This document shows, piece after piece, positions 27,619-36,010 of a stretch of 53,151 nucleotides of DNA. Each line of letters begins with the position of its first letter. Within the stretch, counting starts at the first letter, position 1. A model generated the notes under the pieces. That model was not told the DNA's origin. It was given only the letters and a program-made list of their open reading frames with translations, and did no database searches. Source of the stretch: Paenibacillus gorillae. Lineage in GTDB: Bacteria; Bacillota; Bacilli; Paenibacillales; Paenibacillaceae. The translations under genes and the position numbers were made by a program. The DNA lies in NCBI RefSeq assembly GCF_000513275.1, contig NZ_CBVJ010000070.1, forward strand, positions 1 to 53,151, read 5' to 3'.

Positions 27619-28486
27619 ATGCAAGCCTTTAACGAAAAAGTCGTCTACGAGAATCCCTTGCTCTCTTTAAGGATTTTCCAGACGAACCGCAATCAGCATC
27701 TCTCGACGAACTGGCATTACCACAAACAGCTGGAGCTGCTCTATATTGCAAAAGGGAAGCTCGACTTCTACGTCGAGGAGAAAATCTTTCACCTGCAGTC
27801 CGGCGACGTCGTCATCGTTGGCGCTTCGCAGCTGCATCGCGACCGGACCTTAACCCAGCTCGACTATATCGTGCTGCAATTCGATTTGGAGCCTTTCTTC
27901 GACCATAGCACGATTCCCTATATGCGATTCTTCTCTGAGACGGAAAATCCGCTCAGTGAGGCCAATTATATTTTCCAAGAAAATGCAGCGGTCAAGCAAG
28001 AGGTCGGAGATTGCATCCGGCAGCTGCTGGATGAAGCCTCCCGCAAAGACATCGGCTACGAGCTTGCAGTCAGCATGCTCATCCGCCAGATCCTGCTGCT
28101 TCTGCTCCGCAACGATAACCGGAAGGTGCTCGCCGAGCAGGATGCCTTCGACCGGGCCCGGCTCAAGCCTGTCCTCGATTATGTGGAAAACCGGCTGCAT
28201 GACCGGATTCAGGTCGAGGAAGTGTGTAAGATCGCCAATATGAGCTACTACTACTTCGTTAAGTTTTTCAAAAAAAACGATCGGCATGTCATTCACTGAA
28301 TATGTCAATTATCGTAAAATCAAATGGGCAGAGCGTCTGCTGCTGACGAAGGATCTGAGCATCTCCGATGTCGGTGAACGGATCGGGATGCCGAATATGG
28401 CTCACTTTTATAAAATGTTCAAAAAGCATAATGATTGCTCACCCAAACAGTTTCAGCGTAAAATGCTGGAGTGGAACCGGCAGTAA
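27619..28486 (+). pseudogene. AraC-family regulator frameshifted at an A8 run
   Basis: The reading begins at the ATG at 27619, after GGGAGG. A cupin-like sensor (HYHKQLELLYIAKGKLDFYVEE without gaps in the protein) leads to the first DNA-binding helix pair (IQVEEVCKIANMSYYYFVKFF). At 28270-28277 an A8 tract shifts the frame to an early stop at 28299. The next frame continues the same domain (MSFTEYVNYRKIKWAERLL, then MAHFYKMFKKHNDCSPKQFQ) to 28486. Removing one A restores a normal 288-residue protein. The cause could be true inactivation, homopolymer phase variation, transcriptional slippage, or a sequencing error. It is divergent from the dehydrogenase gene. Confidence 0.88.
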
Positions 28487-28502
28487 ATCGCCTCTAACAA
28501 AC

Positions 28503-28547
28503 AAAAAACTCGTCTCCCCTTAGATTTTGGGTGTGACGAGTTTTTTT
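28503..28547. terminator. Bidirectional terminator between phoP and the AraC gene
   Basis: AAAAAACTCGTC and GACGAGTTTTTT form a hairpin with A/T tails on both sides. Its right arm overlaps the last codons of phoP (residues KKLVT), so the phoP end and terminator share sequence. Confidence 0.88.
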
Positions 28548-29242
28548 GGCATAACGAGCTTGTAACCAACGCCTCGGATGGATTCGATTTGTACCGATTG
28601 CTGGCCGAGCTCCAGCTTCTTGCGCAGCGAGCTGACGTGGACGTCTACCGTGCGCTGTCCGCCGATATAGTCAAAGCCCCAGACGACGTTCATCAGATCA
28701 TCCCGTGTAATAACCATGCCCGGGCGCTGCACCAGATAGAGAAGCACCTCGAATTCCTTCGGACGAAGGGGCACAGTATCCCCGTTAAGAATGACTTCGT
28801 ATTTCTCTGGATAGATCGACAGATCCCCTGCACTGATGACTTTGTCTGTCGATTCAATCGGCAGGCTGTCCTCTTGCTGGGTACGGCGAAGGACGGCGGA
28901 TACGCGGGCCAGCAGCTCAGCTACGCCAAACGGCTTCGTAATGTAATCGTCCGCGCCATGCTTGAGTCCCTGTACGACCTCTTCCTCTGCGTTGCGTGCT
29001 GTTAGAATAATGACCGGTGTTTTGACGCCGTTCTGGCGGAGCCGGTTCAGAATCTCAAAGCCGTTCAAGCCGGGAAGCATGATATCCAGAATAATGAGAT
29101 CAAAACTGCGTTGCAGGGCAGTCTGCAGCCCTTCAGCTCCATGATCGATGACGGTCGTGGCATAACCCTCTTGCGTTAAATTGTAAGAAAGCAGCCTCGC
29201 CAATGTCGGTTCGTCTTCGATTACGAGTACTTTATACGACAT
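28520..29242 (-). CDS. phoP: PhoP-type OmpR-family response regulator
   Basis: This 240-residue regulator has a receiver domain (acidic pocket IEDE, phospho-acceptor Asp in LIILDIMLPG, Lys in DDYITKPFG) and a winged-helix DNA-binding domain (LRPKEFEVLLYLVQRPG, RTVDVHVSSLRKKL). It probably controls phosphate starvation genes by binding TT(A/T)ACA repeats such as those seen upstream of pstS. The partner kinase gene lies immediately upstream on the same strand. Related regulators such as WalR share this architecture; the kinase type and the nearby pst operon favour PhoP. Confidence 0.87.
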   Translation of the reverse strand: MSYKVLVIEDEPTLARLLSYNLTQEGYATTVIDHGAEGLQTALQRSFDLIILDIMLPGLNGFEILNRLRQNGVKTPVIILTARNAEEEVVQGLKHGADDYITKPFGVAELLARVSAVLRRTQQEDSLPIESTDKVISAGDLSIYPEKYEVILNGDTVPLRPKEFEVLLYLVQRPGMVITRDDLMNVVWGFDYIGGQRTVDVHVSSLRKKLELGQQSVQIESIRGVGYKLVMPKKLVTPKI

Positions 29243-29365
29243 ATTACGGAAACCTCCAACTTGGAGAATGTAAAGACAACTTTAATATTAACATGAAATC
29301 TTAATAAAAGGGTAACGGAAATCGGGACCACCCGCCTGAAGCCGCACAAGCCTCAGGCGCGCAGG

Positions 29366-31141
29366 CTACTGTTGGAGAACCGGAAGCTCGATTATAAATG
29401 TCGAACCGGCTCCTACTGTGCTCGTTACGGATATTGTTCCCTTATGCAGCTCGACTAAATGCTTGACGATAGAAAGTCCAAGGCCTGTACCGCCTGAACT
29501 GCGTGAACGAGCCTTGTCCACCCGGTAAAAACGTTCGAAAATGCGCGGCAGATCCTTCTTCGGAATACCGATGCCGGTATCCGTTATTTTAATGCGGATA
29601 TGATCCTCGTCGATGCCTTCCACGGCCAGCGTCACCTTACCGCCCTCAGGCGTATAGTTTATGCCGTTCGCCAGCAAATTCATCATAATTTGCCGCAGCC
29701 GGTCCTCGTCGGCCTCTACATAAAGACCGCCTTCGGCTTGAACGTCGAGCCGGATCGATTTTTTGGCCGCCTCTGTCTCCATAAGCGTGACCGTCTTCTG
29801 AACGAACGAATCCACTTCCACTGGGGAAAAATAAAGCGGTACCCGCCTGGATTCGATCTTCGACAGCTCCAAAATATCACCGATCAGCCGATTCAACCGG
29901 TCGCTTTCATCAAAAATAATTTGCAGGAAGGATCTTGTCGTCTCCTCGTCCTTCACAGCGCCGCCAAGCAGCGTCTCAGCAAAGCCCTTAACCGCAGCGA
30001 TCGGCGTCTTCAGCTCATGAGAGACGTTCGCCACAAATTCGCTGCGAATTCGCTCCAGCCTGCGAATAGCCGTTACATCCTGCAGTACAAGCAGCACACC
30101 GCCAAACTCATTGCCTTCATGATAGATAGGAACGAGGTTAAGCTCCAGCAGCCGCTCCTCGGGGAAATAGAAATTGATTTCCTCGCGGATATGCTCACGC
30201 ACGGCAAGTCCTTCATGAATCATTTGCGACAGCTCGTACTGCTGCTTGGCTTCCGCAAAATTACGGCCGACAAGCTCCTTGGACGAGAAGCCGAGAATTT
30301 CTTCAGCACGGCGGCTGATGAGCACAATTTGGCCGGTCTCGTCGATCATGACGACGCCGTTGATCATGTTGTCGAGAACGCTCTCCAGTTGGCTTTCGTT
30401 CTCGCGAATACGCGTCATCTGCACATCGAGACTTTCGGCCATCGCGTTAATTGCGTTGCCGAGCTCGCCAATTTCACCTTGCTTTTTGACGGTGACACGC
30501 GCATCATAATCCATATTTTTAATCTGCTTTGCGACCCGTGTAATTTGCTCCAACGGACGAGTCAGGCTAAGCGCAATCCGATAGCTGATAAAGGCCGCCA
30601 CCAGAAATAAAATAAGCAAACCGATGATGAGGACGGTCCACAGCTGATAGATGCTCCCTTCCACGTCCGCCAGACTTACAGCCAGCCGGATCACACTGGA
30701 CTGCGGATTGGACGGATCGGTAGCAATCGCTACATAAAGCAAATTTTGATTCAGCGTATCGCTATGCCGGATTTCCCGGCCAATACCGCTGGCATGGGCT
30801 TCAAGCACCTCCGAACGGTTCATATGGTTGTCCATTGTCGCCGCCGCATGATCGGAGTCACCCAGCACCGTACCGTCACCGGCAATAAATGTAACCCGTT
30901 CTCCAGTATATTTCTTCAGCATGGCAGCTTCGCTAGAGAAATAGGGGATCAGCGAAGCCGGATCGCCTTCCTTCCATTCCATTTTCGCCAAAATAATTTG
31001 CATCTCGCGAACCATGCTGTCTTCCAGCGTATTGATATGCGTTTCCTTGAAGGTCTTCGCCATAATAAACCCTGCTGCCGTAACCGACAAGGCAATCATG
31101 GCAATCATGATAAAGGTGAGCCGATTGCGGAAGCTGTTCAT
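29366..31141 (-). CDS. phoR: PhoR/PnpS-type sensor histidine kinase
   Basis: This membrane kinase has two transmembrane helices (residues 5-27 and about 168-190) flanking an extracytoplasmic sensor, then HAMP, a PAS domain (VVMIDETGQIVLISRRAEEI), HisKA (NVSHELKTPIAAVKG) and HATPase (NGINYTPEGG, ITDTGIGIP, GGTGLGLSIVKHL). The order is that of the Bacillus PhoR family. The ATG at 31141 has GGAGTG eight bases before it; a GTG nine bases upstream is less well placed. Unusually, the kinase gene precedes the regulator gene, with 123 bases between them. Confidence 0.87.
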   Translation of the reverse strand: MNSFRNRLTFIMIAMIALSVTAAGFIMAKTFKETHINTLEDSMVREMQIILAKMEWKEGDPASLIPYFSSEAAMLKKYTGERVTFIAGDGTVLGDSDHAAATMDNHMNRSEVLEAHASGIGREIRHSDTLNQNLLYVAIATDPSNPQSSVIRLAVSLADVEGSIYQLWTVLIIGLLILFLVAAFISYRIALSLTRPLEQITRVAKQIKNMDYDARVTVKKQGEIGELGNAINAMAESLDVQMTRIRENESQLESVLDNMINGVVMIDETGQIVLISRRAEEILGFSSKELVGRNFAEAKQQYELSQMIHEGLAVREHIREEINFYFPEERLLELNLVPIYHEGNEFGGVLLVLQDVTAIRRLERIRSEFVANVSHELKTPIAAVKGFAETLLGGAVKDEETTRSFLQIIFDESDRLNRLIGDILELSKIESRRVPLYFSPVEVDSFVQKTVTLMETEAAKKSIRLDVQAEGGLYVEADEDRLRQIMMNLLANGINYTPEGGKVTLAVEGIDEDHIRIKITDTGIGIPKKDLPRIFERFYRVDKARSRSSGGTGLGLSIVKHLVELHKGTISVTSTVGAGSTFIIELPVLQQ

Positions 31142-31198
31142 TCCATTCACTCCATTGTTGTTAGTTGAGTAGTAACAAAGATAAGGGCATACCTCGTA

Positions 31199-32263
31199 CT
31201 ATCGTACATGGGAGGCAGGTGATCTGTCTGCTTTTCTATTGTTAAGTTTTTGTAAAATGTAATGATGGACCGTTGCCAGCGGCTGCTGTACGAGTATCGA
31301 GAGTACAACGGGTACTGCCGTCAGCGGGCTGAAATAGCCCAGCGCCAGTACGATGCCTAGCGAGATGTTGCGCATTCCGGTCGCATACGATACAGTCACT
31401 TGAAGACTGCTGTCCCGTGATTTAAACGTACCGAGGAAGCCTACAGCGTAACATAAAGCAACAAGAATGATGACGAGCGGCACCAGCTTTAGCATGTCCT
31501 GTTTGAGCTGTCCTACATAAGGGGCAATGGCAGAGGCATTCAGCCCGACGACAGCGACAAAACATAGCTTCGATATCGGAGCGGCGAACGGCTTGACCTG
31601 CTCTTGAATACGGCCGTTTGTTACTTGATGAAGAAACACGCCAACAACTGTCGGCAGAACGATAATAATAAGCAAGTCAACGATAAGCGGCGTCAGCTTA
31701 ATATCGACGGATGCGTTGAAGAACAAGTGCAGGCCGGCGGGCACGACAAGCGGACTGAACGCCGAATCCAGCACGACCATCGCGAGTACGAGCGGCACGC
31801 TGCCGCCTGACATGCCCACCCATAGTACGGTGGAGACGCCTAGCGGAATAATCGTAAACAGGACGAGCCCTACAACATAGGGCGAATCGGCCCCAAACAA
31901 TGCGGTTCCGATTCCATAGGCCAACATAGGGGAAATAAGATGTGCCAGCAGAAATGTCCATACGATGATGCCTGGCTTTTTCAACACATCTCTTAGCTGT
32001 CCGAGGCCGCAGCCGATTGCCATCACTAGCGTGACATAAGCGAATAAATACGGTACAGCATGAACCATCGGTTGAAGAACATTGGCAAAAATAAAACCCA
32101 GGATAAGTGATCCCGGGATAATGAGAAACATCCACTTCTCGAAATAACGGTTAAACTCCAAGCCAAACTGACGCGTAAGCCATCCCTCTTTTTCTATGAT
32201 CTGGTTGCAGCGCTTCTTTAGCCTTATAATAGCATAGTGCGAATGTGCTTGGAACCGAAACAA
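31199..32263 (-). CDS. BASS-family (bile acid:sodium symporter-like) transporter
   Basis: This polytopic protein has about nine to ten hydrophobic segments. Features of the BASS superfamily include LVMAIGCGLGQLRDVLKKPG and the discontinuous-helix segment VSYATGMRNISLGIVLALG. It probably moves an organic anion with sodium; the substrate is unknown, and sequence alone does not separate it from other BASS members. The 5' end is uncertain. The TTG at 32263 has no ribosome binding site, and its first 30 residues are hydrophilic and overlap the divergent promoter of the HD gene. The true start may lie nearer 32180. Confidence 0.82.
   Translation of the reverse strand: MFRFQAHSHYAIIRLKKRCNQIIEKEGWLTRQFGLEFNRYFEKWMFLIIPGSLILGFIFANVLQPMVHAVPYLFAYVTLVMAIGCGLGQLRDVLKKPGIIVWTFLLAHLISPMLAYGIGTALFGADSPYVVGLVLFTIIPLGVSTVLWVGMSGGSVPLVLAMVVLDSAFSPLVVPAGLHLFFNASVDIKLTPLIVDLLIIIVLPTVVGVFLHQVTNGRIQEQVKPFAAPISKLCFVAVVGLNASAIAPYVGQLKQDMLKLVPLVIILVALCYAVGFLGTFKSRDSSLQVTVSYATGMRNISLGIVLALGYFSPLTAVPVVLSILVQQPLATVHHYILQKLNNRKADRSPASHVR
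32225..32230 (+). promoter_or_regulatory. Candidate -10 of the HD nucleotidase gene
   Basis: A perfect TATAAT lies 56 bases before the start codon. No strong -35 precedes it at 16-18 bases. Confidence 0.4.
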
Positions 32264-32285
32264 CCGTACAGAAGGAGCTAAGCGA

Positions 32286-32930
32286 ATGGATGAAATGAAT
32301 CATAATCAAGAACCCGGAGAGCTGAACAGCCCTTTTTTCGCCTATATGTACCGGTTAAAATATATCGAGCGCTGGAGTCTCATGCGCAATACGACCAAAG
32401 AAAACGTTGCGGAGCATACGTTTCATGTGGCGCTGCTCGCCCATATGCTTTGTGAGATTGGGAACAACGTGTTTGCTGCATCCTATAACGCTGATCGAGC
32501 GGTGACGATCGCGCTATTTCATGATGCGACGGAAGTTTTTACGGGCGATATTCCAACGCCGGTGAAGCACCATAACCCGAAGATGCTTTCCAGCTTCCGC
32601 GAGATTGAAGCAATGGCCGCCGAACGACTGCTCGGCATGGTGCCGCGGCCGCTTCAAGCCGCTTACTCGCCTTTGCTTATAAAGCCGGAAGACGAGAAGC
32701 TTTCGGCTGATGAGCAGAAGCTCTATGCGCTAGTGAAGGCGGCGGATCTGCTCGACGCCTACTTGAAATGCTTGAGCGAGCTGTCTGCTGGCAACCGCGA
32801 GTTTCTCGTCGCGAAAGGGCAGACGGAGCTTGCGCTGGAGCGCCTCGGCATGCCCGAGGTGCAGTGGTTTCTGCTCCATCTGGCGCCCAGCCTCGGCAAA
32901 ACGCTCGACGAGCTTTCCGAGCCATTTTAA
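32286..32930 (+). CDS. HD-domain 5'-deoxynucleotidase, YfbR-like
   Basis: This 214-residue metal-dependent phosphohydrolase probably dephosphorylates deoxynucleoside 5'-monophosphates. Family marks are RWSLMRNTTKENVAEHTFHV (first His), FHDATEVFTGDIPTPVKHHN (the HD pair) and the distal Asp in KAADLLDAYLK. GAAGGAG sits about seven bases before the ATG. It is divergent from the BASS transporter and followed by a 780-base repeat-rich gap. Confidence 0.92.
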   Translation: MDEMNHNQEPGELNSPFFAYMYRLKYIERWSLMRNTTKENVAEHTFHVALLAHMLCEIGNNVFAASYNADRAVTIALFHDATEVFTGDIPTPVKHHNPKMLSSFREIEAMAAERLLGMVPRPLQAAYSPLLIKPEDEKLSADEQKLYALVKAADLLDAYLKCLSELSAGNREFLVAKGQTELALERLGMPEVQWFLLHLAPSLGKTLDELSEPF

Positions 32931-33711
32931 CCCGGGGCGAATGCATCGGGCAGGGCGTGGGCCCATGCTTTGGGCCGCGCGGGGCAGATGCATCGGGCTG
33001 CTCTGGGGTTCCATGAAGCCGTTGCAAAAACGGCTCTATGCCCATAGTGAAACGGCTACCCTGGGCTTCTAGCGAAGCTGCTTCGCAATATAGCGAAGCT
33101 AATTTCGCTGTATCAGCCAATCCTAGCCCTTTCAAAACCTGCAGCGAACCTTTTTTCGCTTTTCGAGAACGTAGGTTCATGAAGAGCGAAAAAAGGTTCG
33201 CTATCTACTAACTGACCCCCGGCTGTGACTCTCCACAGCGAAGCTTGCTTCATTATATAGCTAATCAGCTTCGCTAAACTTTGTTGCATATGGTGCTCTG
33301 TCGCACGTCGGCGGTCAAACCTCGTTTTGTTCGTTCGCATTAACAGGCAGCAGCAAAGTTACTCTCTCAAATTCACTACAGCAGCAGTCAACGACTAATC
33401 CCAACTAATATTAAACTTCATAGTTACTCTAACTACGGACGACTAGGACACATTATGAGCTGCTATCAACAGACGGCTTTTTTTGTTACTTTGCACTTCA
33501 TAGTTACTCTAACTACGGACACTGGGCACACTCTCGCGCTATTATCAACAGTCGACACTTCTTGTTACTTTTACTTCACAGTTACTTAACATTTACAAGC
33601 AATATTAGTTACACTAGAGCACTATAGCAATATTCATCCTATCCATCATTTCCTTTCCATTCTTCGCAAAGGAACTCTCTCCCTCGCACTGACATTTTCG
33701 TCTGTTACTTC
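32931..33711. repeat. Repeat-rich non-coding spacer
   Basis: No gene is supported here. An inverted repeat has perfect 18-bp arms (AGCGAACCTTTTTTCGCT at 33143-33160 and its complement at 33185-33202) around a 24-base loop. Several shorter AGCGAAGCT/AGCTTCGCT motifs cluster at 33070-33110 and 33235-33285. A 26-bp direct repeat occurs at 33415-33440 and 33495-33520, embedded in a degenerate 80-bp tandem unit that also repeats a TGTTACTT-type motif; a third, shorter copy begins near 33575. ATGCATCGGGC recurs at about 32941 and 32990. Confidence 0.85.
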
Positions 33712-34461
33712 TTACTTAGCCTGCGCCTTATATTCCGGAATTTGCAGCAACAACCCTCGCAGCCTATCATATTCACAATGCAGCGCTTCATTCACATGCT
33801 GCTCCCATAAGCCTCGATCGTCTCGAACTAGCGCCTCTCTGAGCCGGGTCGCGCTGATCGGCTGCCTGTCTCGGGGCAGCGCCAGCTGAGCGACTCCATT
33901 TAACTCTTCCTTGGCAAACCAAGCTGCTCGTTCCTCGTCGCTGCCATACACCATCAGGTCAAGCTCTTGATAGGCCCGCTCCCTTCCATAATTGCGGGCT
34001 GCCTTCAATAAATAGCTGCCCCATGCATGGCTATGGTCATTTTCATGGCTATAATCGGGCAGCATTGCGAGTTCAACCCGTTCACCGTACAATCGGCGCA
34101 GCAATTCCATTCTTACTTCCGCAGAATAAGGATTGCGCAGCGTACCCTCCAACTGAGCCGACCCCACCAGTACCAGCACTTTGTCACATACCTGAAGCGC
34201 TGTATCGATCATAAGCTCATGCCCAGCATGAACATGCTGGAATCTTCCTAACACAAAACCGAAACGAAAAGCCTTGTCTTGCAACTGCACTTGTTCTATC
34301 CACTGCCCTTGAGCTTGCCGTTGCTTCTGCTCTTGCTCCTGCTCCTGCTCCTGCTCTTGCTCTTGCTCTTGCTCTTGCTCTTGCTCCTGTTCTTGTCCCT
34401 TTTCCTTTTCCTTTTCCTTTTCCTTTTCCATCTCCATCTCCATCCGCCCCCGCATCACCAT
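33712..34461 (-). CDS. nadM: Nicotinamide-nucleotide adenylyltransferase with low-complexity N-terminus
   Basis: This protein joins NMN to AMP to make NAD. The nucleotidyltransferase fold starts at FGFVLGRFQHVHAGHE, with the HxGH-type motif HAGH, and contains RNPYSAEVRMELL and the ISATRLREAL motif (ISxTxxR). Before it lie about 55 residues made almost only of Gln, Glu, Lys, Met and Arg, from hexanucleotide repeats. The ATG at 34461 has no good ribosome binding site and lies eight bases after the nadV stop. A GTG or TTG near 34290 would give just the enzyme. It follows nadV, so nicotinamide to NMN to NAD is a two-step operon. The symbol rests on function. Confidence 0.85.
   Translation of the reverse strand: MVMRGRMEMEMEKEKEKEKEKGQEQEQEQEQEQEQEQEQEQEQEQKQRQAQGQWIEQVQLQDKAFRFGFVLGRFQHVHAGHELMIDTALQVCDKVLVLVGSAQLEGTLRNPYSAEVRMELLRRLYGERVELAMLPDYSHENDHSHAWGSYLLKAARNYGRERAYQELDLMVYGSDEERAAWFAKEELNGVAQLALPRDRQPISATRLREALVRDDRGLWEQHVNEALHCEYDRLRGLLLQIPEYKAQAK
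34325..34445 (-). repeat. Hexanucleotide repeats at the 5' end of nadM
   Basis: About eleven copies of a GAGCAR-type hexamer (Gln-Glu) are followed upstream by four to five copies of a GAAAAG-type hexamer (Glu-Lys). The unit is six bases, so changes in copy number keep the frame and only lengthen or shorten the tail. Confidence 0.9.
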
Positions 34462-34469
34462 TCATTACT

Positions 34470-35882
34470 TTATAAATATTGTTCGGCCAATTGCTGCACC
34501 AGTGCTTGTATGCCATCCGACAAATCTATTGCAGCCTGAGCTTGATGCTCTGCTGTTAATTCAGTACGCACCCGGTCACGAACCTCATTCCAATGTGCCG
34601 GTCCTGCAGCCAGCAATTGAGGAAGGACGTCTCCGCCATCATGACGATATATCATTTCGTACAGACATTTCTCTCCCGCCTCGGCAACGGTCATCGCAAC
34701 CAGCCGACCTTCTTGCCGGACAACCTTCACTTCACCCGGTATGCTGCGCTTCATGCGTTCCATCGAAAACTTCATTCTTGCTTTGCCGTTGCTGAACGCG
34801 GTTTTCATCGCCCAGCCTAACGTATCCCGATTCAGATTATGATAAAATCCGCCTCCAACTCCATACGATACGAATGCGAGCGGTACACCTTGTCGCTCCA
34901 ATTCCGCATCATATGCCTTCACCTGACGAAAGCCCATTCCCTCGCCGATAATAACGGCTGTCTCCTCCAACAATCCTTCTGCTTCCGCGATTTTATAAAT
35001 CTCAACGGCCTGCTGCAGCACATCGCCGCTATCCGGACGCAATACGATGCGGACGCCTCTTTCCCTTGCCTGCCGCGCAAGCAGCGGCAAATATTCACGA
35101 ATAACACGGTTAGCATCATACGTATCGATAACAAGCGCGACGATCTTCTCCCCTGCATCCGCTGTTGCATCAATCGCATGACGGAAGCATGCCAGTTCAT
35201 CATCAAACTGCTGTGTCACTTTGTGGGCCAATGCCGCAATGCTGCCAATAACCGCACCCGGCGTATGAGCCGTAGTATGGAAATCATCCGTCCCCTGCAG
35301 CGACAGATTCCATGCCGTACCTGCCCAGTATGCATCCTCCAAGCTCCGGTGGCCTCGGAAGCCGAAGCTGTGCAGTCTCCATATAAATCCTTCGCCTTCT
35401 CCTTGCTCTTCCCGCTTCTGCTCCAAATATTGCCGCATAAGGAACGCTTCGGTCGCACAAGCACTTGGAAAATAGGCATGCATGAATACGCCTTCCCACC
35501 AGGTTACGAGCTCGCCAAACCCTTCCACCGTATTTCGAATTTGGGCAAAAGGCGTACCCGCTGGGCACCAAGTACCTTCCGGCAGCGATTCAACCGTAAT
35601 TGGCGCAAAACCGCCGCATTCCCGCACAACGCGGTGAAACAGCTCCGAAGGGAAAATAAGCCCCTGTCTTGCCGCACAATGCTCGGCTTCAGTAATATGC
35701 TCTTCAGTAATCTGAATCGACAGCAGCTCTGTCACTGTTTCGCGAAGACCGTAGAGCACCATGCCATCCTTTCGGTTATACATATGGCTGATTTCCCAAT
35801 CCATGTTGCATTTCAAGCGGTAATGCGACAAATTATAGCTATCGGTTAACAGTAAAGGATTATTGCGAATTGCGTTCAACAT
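34470..35882 (-). CDS. nadV: Nicotinamide phosphoribosyltransferase
   Basis: This enzyme converts nicotinamide and PRPP to NMN. Motifs match the NAMPT family rather than PncB: LLTDSYNLSHYRLK at the N-terminus, HSFGFRGHRSLEDAYWAG, GTDDFHTTAH, RPDSGDVLQQ and YGVGGGFYHNLNRDTLG. The start at 35882 is eight bases after GGAGG (470 residues), but the ATG immediately before it is also possible. It leads the nadV-nadM pair. An operator-like palindrome lies 30 bases upstream. Confidence 0.92.
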   Translation of the reverse strand: MLNAIRNNPLLLTDSYNLSHYRLKCNMDWEISHMYNRKDGMVLYGLRETVTELLSIQITEEHITEAEHCAARQGLIFPSELFHRVVRECGGFAPITVESLPEGTWCPAGTPFAQIRNTVEGFGELVTWWEGVFMHAYFPSACATEAFLMRQYLEQKREEQGEGEGFIWRLHSFGFRGHRSLEDAYWAGTAWNLSLQGTDDFHTTAHTPGAVIGSIAALAHKVTQQFDDELACFRHAIDATADAGEKIVALVIDTYDANRVIREYLPLLARQARERGVRIVLRPDSGDVLQQAVEIYKIAEAEGLLEETAVIIGEGMGFRQVKAYDAELERQGVPLAFVSYGVGGGFYHNLNRDTLGWAMKTAFSNGKARMKFSMERMKRSIPGEVKVVRQEGRLVAMTVAEAGEKCLYEMIYRHDGGDVLPQLLAAGPAHWNEVRDRVRTELTAEHQAQAAIDLSDGIQALVQQLAEQYL

Positions 35883-35910
35883 CATACATTCCTCCAAGAT
35901 TATTTTTATT

Positions 35911-35921
35911 GTCATGTTGAC
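35911..35921 (-). promoter_or_regulatory. NrtR-type operator upstream of nadV
   Basis: GTCATGTTGAC is a perfect GTCA-N3-TGAC palindrome. The flanks (TATTGTCA on one side, ACTATATA on the other) are shared base for base with the site at 36839-36849. A TATATA on the minus strand next to it may be the -10. Its identity as an NrtR site is inferred from the shared motif and locus. Confidence 0.7.
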
Positions 35922-36010
35922 TATATAGATTCCGGTAAAAAATGTCCCTCCCAACCGCGCGCGCTCCGAAAGACAAGCGCGGTGCGAAAAGACTGTTCGT
36001 ATATTATATT

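Noticed and set aside
32677..33180. Minus-strand frame overlapping the HD gene end
   Set aside because: It is antisense to the YfbR-like gene with composition-driven Ala/Arg/Pro runs.
33415..33520. Possible CRISPR array
   Set aside because: Only two exact copies exist, the spacer is itself similar between units, and no cas gene is present.
34279..34539. Poly-leucine plus-strand frame
   Set aside because: It is the complement of the Gln-Glu hexamer repeats in nadM.
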